This document shows, piece after piece, positions 34,950-47,582 of a DNA stretch of 64,000 bases (the stretch's first letter is position 1; every line of letters begins with the position of its first letter). The notes beneath the pieces are model-generated. The model ran no database searches and had not been told where the DNA came from. It was given only the letters and a program-made list of their open reading frames with translations. The stretch is from Aquatica leii (lineage: Eukaryota; Arthropoda; Insecta; Coleoptera; Lampyridae): the NCBI GenBank assembly GCA_035610365.1, contig CM069432.1:106597529-106661528 (forward strand), given 5' to 3'. Both the position numbers and the translations under genes were made by a program.

Positions 34950-36030
34950 TATGCAATAAGATTACGTGACCAAGTTAGTTCGATATTGACCCAAGAAAAC
35001 ATTTCGTTGAGAAAATTGTTATCAAATGATTCTGTTATACTACCAAAGGAAGATGAAAATTTTACTGAATGTTTGACAGTTTCAACTCAAAACCGCAAAA
35101 ACACGAAAGCGTTAGGTGTGAAGTGGAATCCAAATTCTGATACCGTATATTTCTCTATCATTCTAGATTTACCACATTCTAAAGTTACCAAACGTATTAT
35201 TTTATATATGATATCTAAATTATTTGATCCTCTTGGCTTGGTTTCGCCATTAATTGTACGCGGAAAGATTCTCGTACAGCAACTTTGGAAAGAACGGTTA
35301 GATTGGGACTCGGAGCTTCCTCTGGAATTTACGATAAAATTTGCTTCACTAACAAAATAACTGCAACAAATTAACAAGGTTTCAGTTCCTCCAACATTCT
35401 TGTTGTTAAATTCATTTCACATTCAATTGCACGGCTTTGCAGGCGCTAGTTCAGTAGCCTACGGTGCTTGTAATTTTATCCGTTCCGTCAATTCTAACGG
35501 AGTGCGAATTTCACTTTTGTATTCCAAATCCAAAGTCGTTCCACTCAAACAAGCATTCACCATACCCAAATTAGAATTATGCGCTACTGTGCTGTTAGCA
35601 CAATTATATTTGACTGTTAGTCATTTTATCAATTTAAAAATAAATCAATCTTTTCTGTGGTCTGATTCTCAAATTGCTCTTGCTTGGACAAAATCAGTAC
35701 CAAGCAGATTCAAAGTTTTTGCAGCAAATAGAATCGCAGTAATATAAGAGTTGACAACAGTAGATATGTGGAATCACGTTTCTACACAGTACAATCCAAC
35801 GGATTTAATTTCTAGGGTTGCAACAATTTCTGCTATAGGCGGTGAAAGTCCACAGTTCTTGTGGGAACATAAATCGAAATTGCCTTCTCGAGGTATATCG
35901 GTAAATAGTAGTTTACCTGAATTAAAAAATCAAATTAATTTATTGACCATTGTGCCAGAAAATGAAACATTAGCTGATCTCATCAATAAAGTTTGGTCAT
36001 ATACCAAAATTTTAAGATAAACCTTCTAAC
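34950..36030 (+). pseudogene. BEL/Pao pol fragment: late RT and RNase H region
   Basis: Successive plus-strand frames cover the BEL/Pao pol segment after the reverse transcriptase core: 'RKNTKALGVKWNPNSDTVYF', 'RIILYMISKLFDPLGLVSPL' and 'LVQQLWKERLDWDSELP' (to 35357, stop), then 'ACNFIRSVNSNGVRISLLYS', 'KVVPLKQAFTIPKLELCATV' and 'SFLWSDSQIALAWTKS' (RNase H-like), then 'VDMWNHVSTQYNPTDLISR' and 'ETLADLINKVWSYTKILR'. Only the second part of pol is here. Gag, protease, most of the RT and both LTRs are absent. The fragment truncates the preceding Harbinger and ends at the point where the next, inverted, pol block would logically continue. Confidence 0.85.
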
Positions 36031-36364
36031 ATAAATAAAAATCTTAAAAAGTTGGGTTGCTTTCAAACTATGTTTCGATTGAAACTACCCTTCTTCTTTG
36101 TAGAATTTAAACAAGTAGACTGTAATTTTGAATTCGTTTATTTTGCTTATCTGACAAGCTATGAACTACCTATACAACAATTAAAAACTTAATGTTCCTA
36201 AATTTTTCCATAACCAAAATAATAAAACTCTATAGCCGGTTCACTCCGTTTCTACTTACATGCGCAAGTTTTCTTCATGCCGGCCGCCTTGAAATATGCG
36301 TTATTTCAAAACACAAAGTATCACCAATCACAAGGTCATCAATAAAGAGCACTCTTTTGGATTA

Positions 36365-37690
36365 CCAAACTTATTGCTCAATTGGCAAAAGACACACTTT
36401 TTTCACTGCGCGAGTGGTAGTCTTTCTATCGGCAAGTTTTATTGTAACAACACGAACAGCACCGTTGGAACCAGGATCAATTTCCAAAACTCTTTCTAGA
36501 AATCATTGAAGTGCGGGCCCGTTTTCATCCATGAGTAATACCAAATCTCCAACTTTGAAGTTTTCCATAGTGCGGTTTGAAATCTTCGAAACTTGGTGAA
36601 ACTCTAAGAGCACTTCTTTACACCATCTTTTCCAAAAATTGTTTAATAAATTTATTTCTTAGTTGATATTGATTTAGTTTGTTTTCAGAAACGCTTATTA
36701 TCTGTGGTTCCGGAATAGCTTCTGCTCTTTTTCCAGTCAAAAAATGAAATGGTGTCAAGGATTGCGGATCATTAGGATCGTTAGACAGTGGACCCAAAGG
36801 ACGTGAGTTAAGCACATTTTCTATTTGGCAGAGTAAAGTAGAGAAACATTCATAATTTAAGTTAGTGTCTTTTAAAACTTTGTATAAATGACTTTTACCC
36901 GCCGGAAAGACCACTGAAATGCGGAGACCTAGGCTGAACAAAATGCCATTGAATTGATTTAGTTACGGAATATTCCAAAACGTCGTTTTTAAAGTTTTGA
37001 ATCTGAAATTTAGAATAAAATTCTTTCATCGTACTCGTAGCGCATACAAAGTTAGTTCCATTGTCACAGTAGACCTGGGATGGCTTGCCGCTGCTAGCTA
37101 TAAATCTCTTAAATGCTTCAATAAACATTTGAGCTTAAACTTATAAAGAGCTTTAAATGAACTGCTTTTGTTACTGTACAAATAAATAAACAAACATGAT
37201 TTGATATACGATGACTTTTTTGTGTAACCGCTTTTTATTAAAAAATAGCCTGTAAAATCACAACCGGTATTATCAAAACATGATGTAAAAGCTTTTAATT
37301 TTTGAGGTGGTAAATTGCGGATTTTCGTTTTGCAAGGAGTTGGAGAGTATTTAAAACATTGCAAGCAATTGTGTACAATTTTCTTGCATACATTTCGACC
37401 AGCCCAGGACCAGGATCCAGAATTTTGATCTAACAGTAATTGATTTAGACCGCAGTGTAAATACTTTTTGTGATAATACTCAAGAATTAATCAAGTAAAC
37501 TTGTGGTTCTTGGGTAATACAAATAGGGTGTCTGGTATCATAGTGTAGTTGAGATTAATAAATTCTACCACCAACTCTTATAATATGGTGAGAATCTAAG
37601 AAAATATTTAAAGTAAAGAAAAGAGAGGTGTTCATTGTATTAGGGTTGCCTGAACTTCTGTATCAGATTTAAATTTATGTAAAAGAATTT
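36365..37690 (-). pseudogene. BEL/Pao integrase region, inverted relative to the RT/RNase H block
   Basis: On the minus strand, from right to left: 'DSHHIIRVGGRI' (about 37600), the HHCC zinc-binding region ('ILEYYHKKYLHCG' then 'KIVHNCLQCFKYSPTP', about 37500-37350), the rve core ('VYCDNGTNFVCATSTMKEFY', 'WHFVQPRSPHFSGLSG', 37128-36895), the post-core 'SFRF'-like and 'LNSRPLGPLSNDPNDPQSLT' stretch (36941-36618) and the C-terminal 'FKVGDLVLLMDENGPALQ' and 'SNGAVRVVTIKLADRKTTT' ending about 36365. Several stops and frameshifts. It begins exactly in the pol segment following what the plus-strand block ends with, pointing to inversion of one copy. Confidence 0.85.
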
Positions 37691-38185
37691 TACTATTTAA
37701 AAAATAAAGAATTTTAATCAAAGTTTTATTTGTAATTTGTGCCAAAAAGAAAGAGAAAAATTAATTCTAAACTCGAGCGGCATCTGTATTCTGTAATAAT
37801 AAAATTACTAGTGTGTGACACTAAATTACATTCAGGCGAATTTTAAGCCGTTGTGCAAATGAAAACATAGTTATCAAAATAAAACTTAATTTTGAAAGAA
37901 CACTTTTAATTGTGAGTTATTTTAAAACTTATTGTTACCATTTGTAGAAGAAATTTTTTTAAATCTTTAGTTAGGATTGTGTTCTTATGTAATTAATAAA
38001 ATCACGTATTACGTAAGTGTATACAAACATTCAGAGCGTTTTTCAGACACTGAGGATTTATATTATAAGAAATAACATAGTTACTTAAAATGTGTATTTA
38101 CGTTTTATATTGGTTTATGGTTGTTTTTAGTATTATTCAATATATGTATTCATTTTCTTTTGTGTTTTTAATTTTTATTTTACAG

Positions 38186-38208
38186 GCGAATTATTTGTAA
38201 CGCCAAAG
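38186..38208 (+). other. Candidate 23-nt micro-exon
   Basis: GCGAATTATTTGTAACGCCA plus AAG sits between a long pyrimidine tract ending ACAG (AG at 38184-38185) and a consensus donor GTAAGTG (38209). Both splice signals are strong for such AT-rich DNA. In one phase it could encode 'GELFVTPK'. No neighbouring exon was found, so a chance match cannot be excluded. Confidence 0.25.
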
Positions 38209-39475
38209 GTAAGTGTTCTTGTCACAGCGCCAAGTAACTTAAATAATTTATTTAATGTGAAACTTTGAGGTTGATTTATCGAGTGCATAATTTTATATAC
38301 TTTTTAATTTTACATAAATATACAGGAACAACCATTTACATAAGTCTTGAATTGCAAGAACCACATGTTCTCAGACAAATTAAGGCTAGTCAAACAAACT
38401 AAAAAAAAATAAAAAGGTTTTATACGATTTTGAAATCATTTAAATTTATTTTTTTTATTCTAAACGAAAATCAAAACAAAGAGAGAGAGAGAAGTAACAA
38501 TCATAATGCTACAACTAATTACCGAAACTAAATTAATATTGGTTTTGACAATTTTTTACGTCTGTCAGACTTGATACTTTATTAGTTCTCGCTGTTAGAA
38601 CAAACATCGGAATTCGCAAAAACATGCCAAAGTTTCCCGATAAGCTAAAATCAAGAAGATACTTCACTTTTTGTTCTGATTTAAATGGTACAATTGTGGT
38701 TTGTTAGAGAGATACTAAGAAAGTTATAACTGGCAGTAACTGTCACAGTTCTTAATTGGAAATGTTTGAGCATAAAAATAAAAAAGCAAAAAAGATGTTG
38801 CTTGTACAAAAAGTATTGCTCAAGTAAAAAAAAAATCAGATATATGAAAAATGTTGGAGATAATTTGGTTCTTTACGGCGGCCATGTGCATCTTGCTCTT
38901 TGAGAAAACGAAAAATCAAAACAAACTAAATATGTCAGGGCTGTCAAGACACATTAATGTAAGCATTGTTTTGCTGGTTTATTACACTTAATATTTTTAG
39001 TTCTTATTTTTGAATAAAACCAAGATAAATCAAATATTGCTATGATTTCATATTATTTTTTATTTTTGTTTCTTATATAACATTGGTTAATTGGCATATT
39101 TATGTCCTAGCAAAAAAAGTCTACTGAAACATCCCTTTCTCAGAATTTTTTACTAATATGCAAATAAATAACAAATATGATATCTTTAAAATAAATACTA
39201 TTGCACCTACAACTATTTGCGAAAGTTAAAAAAATGCAATTAAAATAGCGTAGCATATAACATTAACAAAATTTACTTGCATCAACTTTTGACTGCGTAA
39301 TAAAATACAATCAAACAATTACTTAATAGATACATTGTATTAACCGTAAGTACATCTGATTAGTTCACAAATTAAAAAAATTATTTGATAAAACATAAAA
39401 TACAAAACAACCTAGATCGGTATATAAAAAATTCACAAACTTAAAACATTAAGTCATTTTGCAATTATTTGCAAA

Positions 39476-39616
39476 ATGAACGGTACATTGCGAAAAACAG
39501 AAGTTCATAAGTACCTGGTGTTATCAGAAGGTAAACTTGAACAACGTGGTTTTTGGTTCAAAGATGCGTGTAGTGATCTTTCTAAGAGCGAGCAATTTAA
39601 TACGACGGTTGAATAA
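39476..39616 (+). other. Unidentified 46-codon reading frame
   Basis: 'MNGTLRKTEVHKYLVLSEGK' continues with 'LEQRGFWFKDACSDLSKSEQ' to a stop at 39614. The composition is protein-like in a region where other frames are low complexity. No family is recognised. It may be a chance frame or a fragment of a repeat-borne gene. Confidence 0.25.
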
Positions 39617-42484
39617 TCGGCTTTGAAAACAATGTTTAATTACGTATTAAGTGATTATGATTAGAAGAAATTAACATCATTGTACGGAAACACTTAAACT
39701 GGAATTTGCTGGATAATATAACTATTATTTATATAACAAGAAAAAGGATTAACTTTTTTTACGTAAAGCTTTACAAATTGATTGCGTATTAATTTTATCC
39801 ATTTAATTTAAATTTAAGTTTAAAATCAAAACAAAATCTTAAATATGTAATACTTTAATTTTCGATAAGGCATTTTCAAAACCCACAAAAAAGATTGTTC
39901 TCAACGGAATCAGCAAAAAATGGATAACTAAATGACTCTAAAATAAACAAAACTTGCTTATAATTAAAGCAATATAGAACAACAACCCAAATTTTTACAT
40001 TTGAAACTAAATATTTATGACTGACTGAACAAACTAAAATTTATTCTTAGTTTATGACAATAATTAACCTAAAAGAACTCAAATGCATTTGCACTCAACG
40101 TCAAATACTTTCAAAATTACAACATAGAATTACACAAAATTTACAATACACATATCTTTAAACTAAACAAATAAACGTTTATTTTTAATGTTGTTAAAAT
40201 CAACTATTTACTAAACAAATCTATCTATATCTAAACATGCAAGTACTCAAAAACTTTTAGCACATTTGTTACTTACAATTGATTTGTAAAAATAACTGAT
40301 TAGTTTTGTTCAATACAGCTTTTTATGCATGTGAATCTATCTGTTTTTACATTTATGTTATTTTAGTAAATATCTAAAAAGCATGTAAATAAAATTTGAT
40401 CAGTAAATAAAGCTTAATGAAAGTTACACAGTAATTTGAATACGTACTTTAGTACAAGAACTTGTTTTATTTTTTGAACTTACTTAGAAAAAAATTCTAC
40501 AATCAAACTAGATATACGCGTAACTAGTCACGATATCAATAACTTACAAAGTACGCGTATTTACTGTTTACATAAAAACTTTGGTTTTAGTTAAGCACCA
40601 AAAAACATTTACACTGTATGATTAATATACTTTTAATTTTAATCTTGACAATTAAATTAAACTTGAATTACAGTTGTATTATTTTTTAAATAACAGCTGG
40701 TTATTGAAATAATTTTATTTTCAATGTTTGTGATCCAAAATCAATCTGCTCAGAACGGGATTAAATCATATATTTAAAAACATTTAGCTTGTTATAAAAA
40801 AACGGAGTACGACAAAGCTAAGAATAAAAAATTATCTATTCAAATAAAACAAAAACTAATATTAATACCATAAATCCGTAAACATTTGAATGTTTTGATT
40901 AGTTTATTTACTTCTTTTAAAAGTTTATAAATATAGGTCAGAGAACACAAGAATTCGTACATTTAATATAAATTACAGGAACTACTACTTACCATAATTG
41001 CTAGAAATTGTTAATAATCACAATCTCAAATAAACAGAAAGTTGCTGAGACTAACTGAAATTATAGTTTTGTTTATTACACGTGTTTACATTGGAACTAT
41101 ATAAAAATAAGTTAATGTAATTGAACACTTTTATATATTAAGGTTTTTCAATAAACTTCAGAAAAATAGTTATTATTTATTTTTATTTATTAATAAAATT
41201 ACAGTACAAAAGAAGGATCATTTTATTTATCGGTGTTATATACATATCTATATTTTTTATATATTTCTAATTTAAATTTAAATAAATAAATTTAACGTAA
41301 ACTTATTTCAATAAAAAACTTTATATTTCATAATCAGGCATTACAATATTTCTTTAAAGCCGGATGGTTTTAAATGCTCATATTTAAGCAAGAGAAATTC
41401 AGTTATTTAGCGATGTTTGCAAAACGCTGTTAGTCGCATTATAAAAAATGTTATATTTGGCATTAATTTTTTTATTATAGATAGACGCAGTTTTACTGTA
41501 GTAAAATAACTTTAATGTTGGTTATTGTAGGATCTTAAAACAGTTTTATATTTCAATGTGTACAAAAAAAAATAAAATGCGTTTGTTATACTTTTTATGT
41601 CTGCAAAAAATTGTTTTTCAAATAACCTAGTATTTATATTACCATCACTAAAGTTGAATTCAGATTTATTGTTCATTCATAAAATAATCTAATCAACAAA
41701 AATCAATAATTTATTTTTATCTTATTTAAAAAGTTTAGTGAAAAATATTTGTTTTGTCAATTTCTTAATTTATTTTCTCGTGTTAAAGAATTTATTTAAT
41801 CGTAAATTAAATTCGTCGTGTTTTATTCACTTCTTTTATTCAAACTTTTTATTTAAAATATTTAAATTAAATAATACACTAAACTCAAATAATTTTATAA
41901 AAACATTTAAATTGCTTTAAGCAACTTTGTAAGGTTAAATGTAATTATATGTAAAATCAAGATAGAACGTTAAGTACAAGTACAATGATAACCAAAACTT
42001 GCAAAGTGCAAAGAGTTTTACTTATAAGTAGATACTATATAACGTACGTTAGAAAGAATGTCAAATGTTTAACATCATTGAAGCAAGAAACAACTACATA
42101 TATTGGACATTTTAATTGTTTTCTGTATTTCAGCAAAACCTTTCTCAAATAAATGACTGCAAAGTAAACTTAATTTCTACAGTAAAATACTTTCGAGTTG
42201 TAAACTAGTTCAATTTTTTTTTCTTTAACAGCTAAAACTAGCAGTGAATTTATAATTCATTATTTTTTTCACAATACTAATACAAATTTAAGTATTTTAA
42301 AACGCAATAAAAATCTTACAAAAATAGCTACAAATAGATACAATTGAAAAGCAATTAATTTATATTTTATTTTTTACTTCAAAAATATATATACAGCTTA
42401 CAAGAAATAAAACGTTTTACTACCAATTAGTTTAAATAAACTAAAATGTTTTTTTTTAATTGTAAACTACATGATAGTATATTA

Positions 42485-43465
42485 TGATGAAGTATAGAAG
42501 GAAGCCTCTAAAGTTCATATGATTAATGCCTATTGTAAAAATTATGAAAAATTGTTTATGTGGATGGAAAATAAAAATTTGAAAAGTGTAACTGAATCAT
42601 TGATGCTTGCCTACATTATTGAAATGGTAACATTGACTACAATTATAATAGTTTTTTGTATATTTTTTATGACAGTCTAGTGTGTATAAATCGTCTATTT
42701 CATGGTGTATACATTCAAAATTACAAGTAATGTTGAGACTCGGAAAGAGAGTAGATATGGCATCCTTTCCCAAGTTGCATGTGTTTATGAAGCCGTTAAA
42801 TAAAGGTTATGAAGCTAAAAAAAAATTTTTGTTTTTACGGATGAGTTGTGTAGCTTTTTTGTTCAAGCTCCTGATGACGTATTCTTGTTATTAAAGATAC
42901 TTATATACCATAGTTTTGACATGGATTTGTGACAGTTACTTCATTTTTTAGGTTGTTGCAATTTGTAGTGTGTTTAATTCATGCAGAAGATACGAAATCT
43001 GTGATTTACGCATTCGTCCATCGAAAAATCAAAAAGTTGCTATAACTGACGATTCTGATATAGAATTGTTAAGTTTAACAAATATCTTTCTCTACGTTCC
43101 AAATATGTAACTACAAATATTTTTTTTTAAATACGCTAATGAGAAGTTTATCAGGCAATTTCTTGGGTCAACACGTTTAGTAGATGCCATGCTTTTAGGC
43201 AGACATCTGCAACGATTATAGTAAATGGAAGGATGAGTGTAGATTAGGTTAAGCGTCCACTAGGTTGGAGATCTTTAACGGTTGCTACTAAAAAATGTAT
43301 TGTAAACAAATTGAAAGTATCAAAGTGCATTGCTGGAGTTATTAATGAGACGACTACATCATTATTGTCAGTTGATTCTGGTGATTCTGCGATAACCAAA
43401 GCAAGTAATAAACTGGAAACTGCTAGAATTCACATATCAAATAATAAGAATTGTACATTTATTTA
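42485..43465 (+). pseudogene. Crypton-type tyrosine recombinase, most domains (copy 2)
   Basis: Order of recognisable pieces: 'NAYCKNYEKLFMWMENKNLK' and 'TESLMLAYIIEM' (SAM-like N-terminal core-binding part, about 42520-42630), then 'VYKSSISWCIHSKLQVMLRL', 'FPKLHVFMKPLNKGYEAKKK' (42682-42830), 'FVFTDELCSFFVQAPDDVFL' (frameshifted), 'VFNSCRRYEICDLRIRP' carrying the first catalytic Arg (about 42970-43020), 'SDIELLSLTNIFLYVPN', and after a gap 'FRQTSATIIVNGRMSVD' (H-x-x-R box with the His replaced), 'LGWRSLTVATKK' and a Ser/Thr-rich tail to 43465. The nucleophile Tyr region is lost. Multiple frameshifts. It overlaps copy 1 only in the C-terminal box, so the two are separate insertions. Confidence 0.78.
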
Positions 43466-44589
43466 AAATAAAAATGTTTGTTATATTTCACTAACTACAT
43501 GTGTAAACTACAAATACAGCTTTCTGTAACAGTTATCACGTCATTGTTTCAGTAGCAACTTTAAAGCACTCGAGTGTTTTAATGTTGAGATTTTACACGT
43601 TTTTTAAATTTTTAAACATGTATTATGATGCAAGTGTAATAAAAATAAATTCATCAATTAACATAAAATGTGTACAACTACTTCACAGATAATAATTAAT
43701 AAAAAACACAAGTTATCCAAGGAACCAAACACAAATAAAAAATAAGTAGGTGATAATGTCATGTACAATGTTGTCATGTACTAAGAAACCAAACGCTGCA
43801 CGTCATCAATAAAAAGTTACTAGGTGATAATGTCGTCTACAAGATTGTTATGTATTTTACTTTATTAGACGGTGCTTTTTTTAAGTTAGATTATGTGTAT
43901 TCATTTATTTTGGTAGGTACATAAAATAATAGAATCCTAAAAAGTACAAATTATAGTGTTTACGTTGATATTTTGTTGTTTGTAATTCGTAAAATGTTTG
44001 TAGAAATAAAAAGATTTAAATCACTAACTCGTGTGAAAACAAGTTGTTACCTACTGTTCTGCGCACTGTCTAAACCTAATTAAATAAAATTTATACAAAC
44101 GTGGTTTCGGTTTAACAAATATACCTACATAATTTTTTTTAATCGTTATTTGATCATTTCGGTATATGTATATAAAGCTATGCTAAGGTGTACCGGTAGA
44201 ACGGTATTTTTATTTTAGTCTATGTATTCGTATATACAATCAATTTGATCAGCCTAATTACGTGAATTTTATAGTTAGCCATCAAACAATTAAATAATTA
44301 TCGTAATTTAACTAGTCTTGTCAAATATTGTACTAATTTTGTTTTTTTTTATTATTTAGAAATAAATTAGATTACATTATCAAAAAAGTCATAAACTATT
44401 TTTTAATAAAGATTTTCTAAAAATTATAACAGCCAGATTGCAAGATAATATTTATTTAAAAAATAAAAAAAAACAGTGATTAAATTGTCACAATATTCAA
44501 AAAATGTATTTATTTAAGTTAAACAATTAAACAAACAATAAAATAACAATAACAAAGCAAATTAACAAATTATAATAAATGCTAAAATG
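43466..44589. other. Non-coding stretch with a short direct duplication
   Basis: Two direct copies of about 65 bp lie at 43719-43780 and 43783-43853 (sharing CCAAAC, TAGGTGATAATGTC and GTTNTGTA). Otherwise AT-rich with no gene recognised. Confidence 0.5.
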
Positions 44590-45640
44590 AGAATGAAGTT
44601 GCCAACGTTTTGCTCAGTTATAAATAAAAGTTCAAATAAATCACCATTTGCCGCTAAACAATATCCTAATTTATTATAAAATTTTCTTCTAACTTGTGCA
44701 AATTGGCAAGAAGTTTTCTTTTGGCATTCAGTTTAAATTTTATTTTTTAATTCTTCTAAATTTTCAAAAAAAATGTCCAGTATAGACTTTAAATATCCCC
44801 AAATATAAAAATCGTTATGCGAAACATCAGAAGATGTATCTAGCCAATTAATTAAAAAACTCAGACCAATAACTTTAATTGCAAAACGGATATTTAAAAA
44901 TTCTCGCTCTGTCCAGAGCAACCATCTATTTAAAACCATTTCTTTTTCTCTTACCTATTTCTTCTAGTGCCAAAGCTACTTCATTTTGCAGCAGTTGTAA
45001 AAATCACAAAACTGTTAAATTTTTGTTTAAAAAGAATGGTCCTATCATATAGTGAGCTACTGTTCTCACCCATACATTAATTTTGTGGGTACAGAGTTGC
45101 AGTTCGTAAAACAAAGCGTGGATTTTCAGTTGCCCACATTGCAATTCTGTATGTTAGGCGCATTATTTATTGTAAATAAAATATGTTGTTGTCTTCTTAG
45201 TTACATCTGTTCATCATATCAAAACAAGGCACACTTTTTTTTTAATCATTTTCAAGCAATTCTTAATGGAACTGATATTTATAGGTATGTTATTTGTGTT
45301 TTTTTATTATTTTTTTGGACTCCGATGTAATGCATTTCAAAGGTATTTGCATTTTCCTTACACTTGCATGAGAATTTTCTATCACAGCCAGCTTACCATT
45401 AAACTTGTTTTTATTATTAGCATGTTGCACATTTTGTTCGTTATTACATTTACAATTATTTAAAACTGTACCAGTATTTTTAGATTTACGTACAATCCAA
45501 TCAACCGTTGTATAGCTAGAAATTGGACAATTCATCTGCTTTAAAGAGAACAATAAATTAATTTGTCGACAACTATTTTGTAAATAAAACCATTTTATCA
45601 TTTCTACTTTTTCTGAAGTCCAATATATTTTTAACAACAA
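44590..45640 (-). pseudogene. Mariner-like transposase of the DUF4817 helix-turn-helix type
   Basis: On the minus strand, from 45640: 'LLKIYWTSEKVEMIKWFYLQ', 'SSYTTVDWIVRKSKNTGTVL' and 'NNKNKFNGKLAVIENSHASV' form the N-terminal helix-turn-helix known from DUF4817 transposase-like proteins. From about 45240 a frameshifted zone reads 'MMNRCNEDNNIF' and 'NIQNCNVGNWKSTLCFTNCN'. Then 'GPFFLNKNLTVL' is followed by 'NEVALALEEI', then 44939-44733 'SHNDFYIWGYLKSILDIFFE' with 'NLEELKNKI' (the Asp of 'NDFYIWGYLK' is the usual third catalytic residue), ending 'FAQVRRKFYNKLGYCL' near 44660. Essentially full length but riddled with frameshifts. No TIRs were identified. Confidence 0.85.
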
Positions 45641-46143
45641 AAATCAATGTTAAGATGTTAATGCGTTATTGACATTTGGTTGGATTTTATTCGTTGTTTT
45701 ATTTTTTTTCTACTATTTACCAGCATCCCTTATTTTTGTAAATGTTGCACTAAATTTTTTTATGTTTTTTGCTACTGCAATTTCAAAAACTAAAACCAAT
45801 GGTATACGTAGATGCAAAATTTTTTTTTTGTTTAAAAAACCAAAATAACAATTTTCTATAAAATAATTAGGCGAGCCAATAATTAGACATTAAATATTTA
45901 ACATTAAAATTTCTATGTTGCGTTGTTTGATGCGACACTCAGTATATTTATTGCAATGGCAATATAAAATTGAATGAAATCAATAATCAGTTCAACGACA
46001 AAATATATGATAACAAATTATGTATAAAGAAAGTACAGTAATTTTACTATTGGTAATTCAAATCTAGTAATTACACAATCAGACCCAAAACGCACTTGTG
46101 ATAATTTTAACAGGTAAATAGTATAGTAGTTCCGGTTCTGGAT
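45641..46143. other. Non-coding stretch
   Basis: AT-rich. No gene or repeat recognised. Confidence 0.4.
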
Positions 46144-46330
46144 CACTCGGGAAAGATCGGTAAGATATCGTAAAATTTCGTTGTTATCGTTTTGTTTTGG
46201 GTATGCTCTAGTTGCTTTTGTATTTGGTAAGTCGGGATAGATCGTATTGGTGGTGGAAGAATTGTGAAACGTCGTAGGAGTCGTTTCATTCCGGGTATGC
46301 TTGGATCTAGGTCAGTCGGGGAAGTTTGTA
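46144..46330. repeat. G-rich tandem repeat, period about 85 bp
   Basis: Unit starts at 46144, 46230 and 46314 share AGTCGGG(A/G)(T/A)AGATCG. Each full unit contains GGGTATGCT. This local GC-rich, G-strand-biased patch stands out. A TATA-like TATATAAAGG follows at about 46357, so it may have been the promoter or LTR part of a retroelement. Confidence 0.6.
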
Positions 46331-47074
46331 GTGATGGTGGGGATGCTATTGTCTGTATATAAAGGTAATATTTGTAAAGTATTTTAATAAGTTTTATTCG
46401 TTTAATAATTATTTAACAAACAAGGTTGTTAATGATAGCGTTTAATAATCGAGACAATTTAACGCCGTGAACGAGTGTAGCAATCGAACGCGTTAATATT
46501 TTCGACATTATTTGTCGCCGATTAACAAACGAGTTAGTTTTAAAGCTTTTTCGTTGATCGTACCTTAGTAAAACGTGTGAAATTATAAGGAAACTAAAGT
46601 ATACGTAACCCGTTGTTATATCTAGTAGCGCAATATTGTTAAATTAGTGGTTGTAGGGATTTGATTGGTTGCTATACAAAATCGTACATTAACAATCTAT
46701 TTCTGATACATTATTATACGTTAATATTACTTATAACAGATGATCGACGGAAAATAAAGTTAAGAAAGAAATTAAGGTGGAATCGATTAGATAAATCCAG
46801 GTCAAAAAACCAATAATTAAAGTTTGTAATACGATATTTAATCAATTGAAAAATTTTTGAAAAAAATATTTTTTTATCGCAACATGTTTCGGCCGAAACA
46901 AATTACATAGAGGCCTTTTTTAGGCAATTATACGAAAATTATTGATTAATGCATGATCAATAAAGTGTTAATTATAAATTATTAAATTTAAAAGTTACAT
47001 ATTATAGTTCTTAATTAGAATTATGAAATTATTTGAATTAATTATTAAACTTTACATTTCAAAATTTTAAAGTT
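46331..47074. other. Non-coding stretch with a possible Penelope-like tail at 46870-46930
   Basis: On the minus strand, AGGCCTCTATGTAATTTGTT is followed by TCGGCCGAAACATGTTGCG. This resembles terminal tails of Penelope-like or similar elements, without any coding sequence. No gene is seen in the rest. Confidence 0.35.
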
Positions 47075-47153
47075 GAAGAACATGTGCTCAAAGCGGACAC
47101 GTTGGTTAAAAAAAAGTTATTTTAACCATGTCCGCTTTGAGCACATATTCTTC
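47075..47153. repeat. Strong hairpin with 33-36 nt arms
   Basis: The left arm 47075-47110 (GAAGAACATGTGCTCAAAGC...) and right arm 47121-47153 are reverse complements apart from one mismatch and a 3-nt gap, around a 10-nt loop. Weak complementarity (AAAATTTTAAA/ATTATAAAATTTT) continues outside. It could be the head-to-head end of a foldback or MITE-like element, or a small-RNA hairpin. Confidence 0.75.
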
Positions 47154-47309
47154 ATATATCAGATTATAAAATTTTGATTTGAATTAAATAATGTATTTTA
47201 GTTTTATTAATTATTCAATACTATTTTTCGTTATCCAGCTGTTGTGAGTTTCATCAAAGCCTAACCACTTTACATACATGTTTGTACCTTCAACATTCAA
47301 CATTCAAGG

Positions 47310-47582
47310 TAGCCGGTTTGCACACTACTCTGATATATAGATAACATAAGTGGTTTTGATTTTAAGCAGGCAAATTATCTATAACCCATGCGGTTATTTG
47401 TTATTAATCCATATAGAGGACAAATACCATAAATAAAATCAGCGGTTTGGTAAGTAGTTTTTAAGGAAACCACATTTAAAGTAGACGGTTTGCGCACAAA
47501 CTATAGCGGTTTTGTTATTGTTAATCAAGCAAATTATCTATAAACCATGCGGTGATTCGATATAAATCTATATTGAAGATGT
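47310..47582. repeat. Two tandem units of about 167 bp
   Basis: Units start at about 47310 and 47479 and share GTAG(C/A)CGGTTTGC, GCAAATTATCTATAA and CCATGCGGT. The following 47583-47990 has no gene and contains loosely similar GTTAACC-type sequence. Confidence 0.65.

Larger units (their letters stand above)
37691..42484. other. Long AT-rich non-coding stretch
   Basis: Nearly 4.8 kb without a recognisable gene. It contains a possible micro-exon at 38186-38208 and a 46-codon frame at 39476-39616, both listed separately. The frame at 41738-41920 is Phe/Leu/Asn-rich background. Confidence 0.5.

Noticed and set aside
45052..45330. 92-codon plus-strand frame
   Set aside because: Antisense shadow of the mariner-like transposase remnant at 44590-45640.
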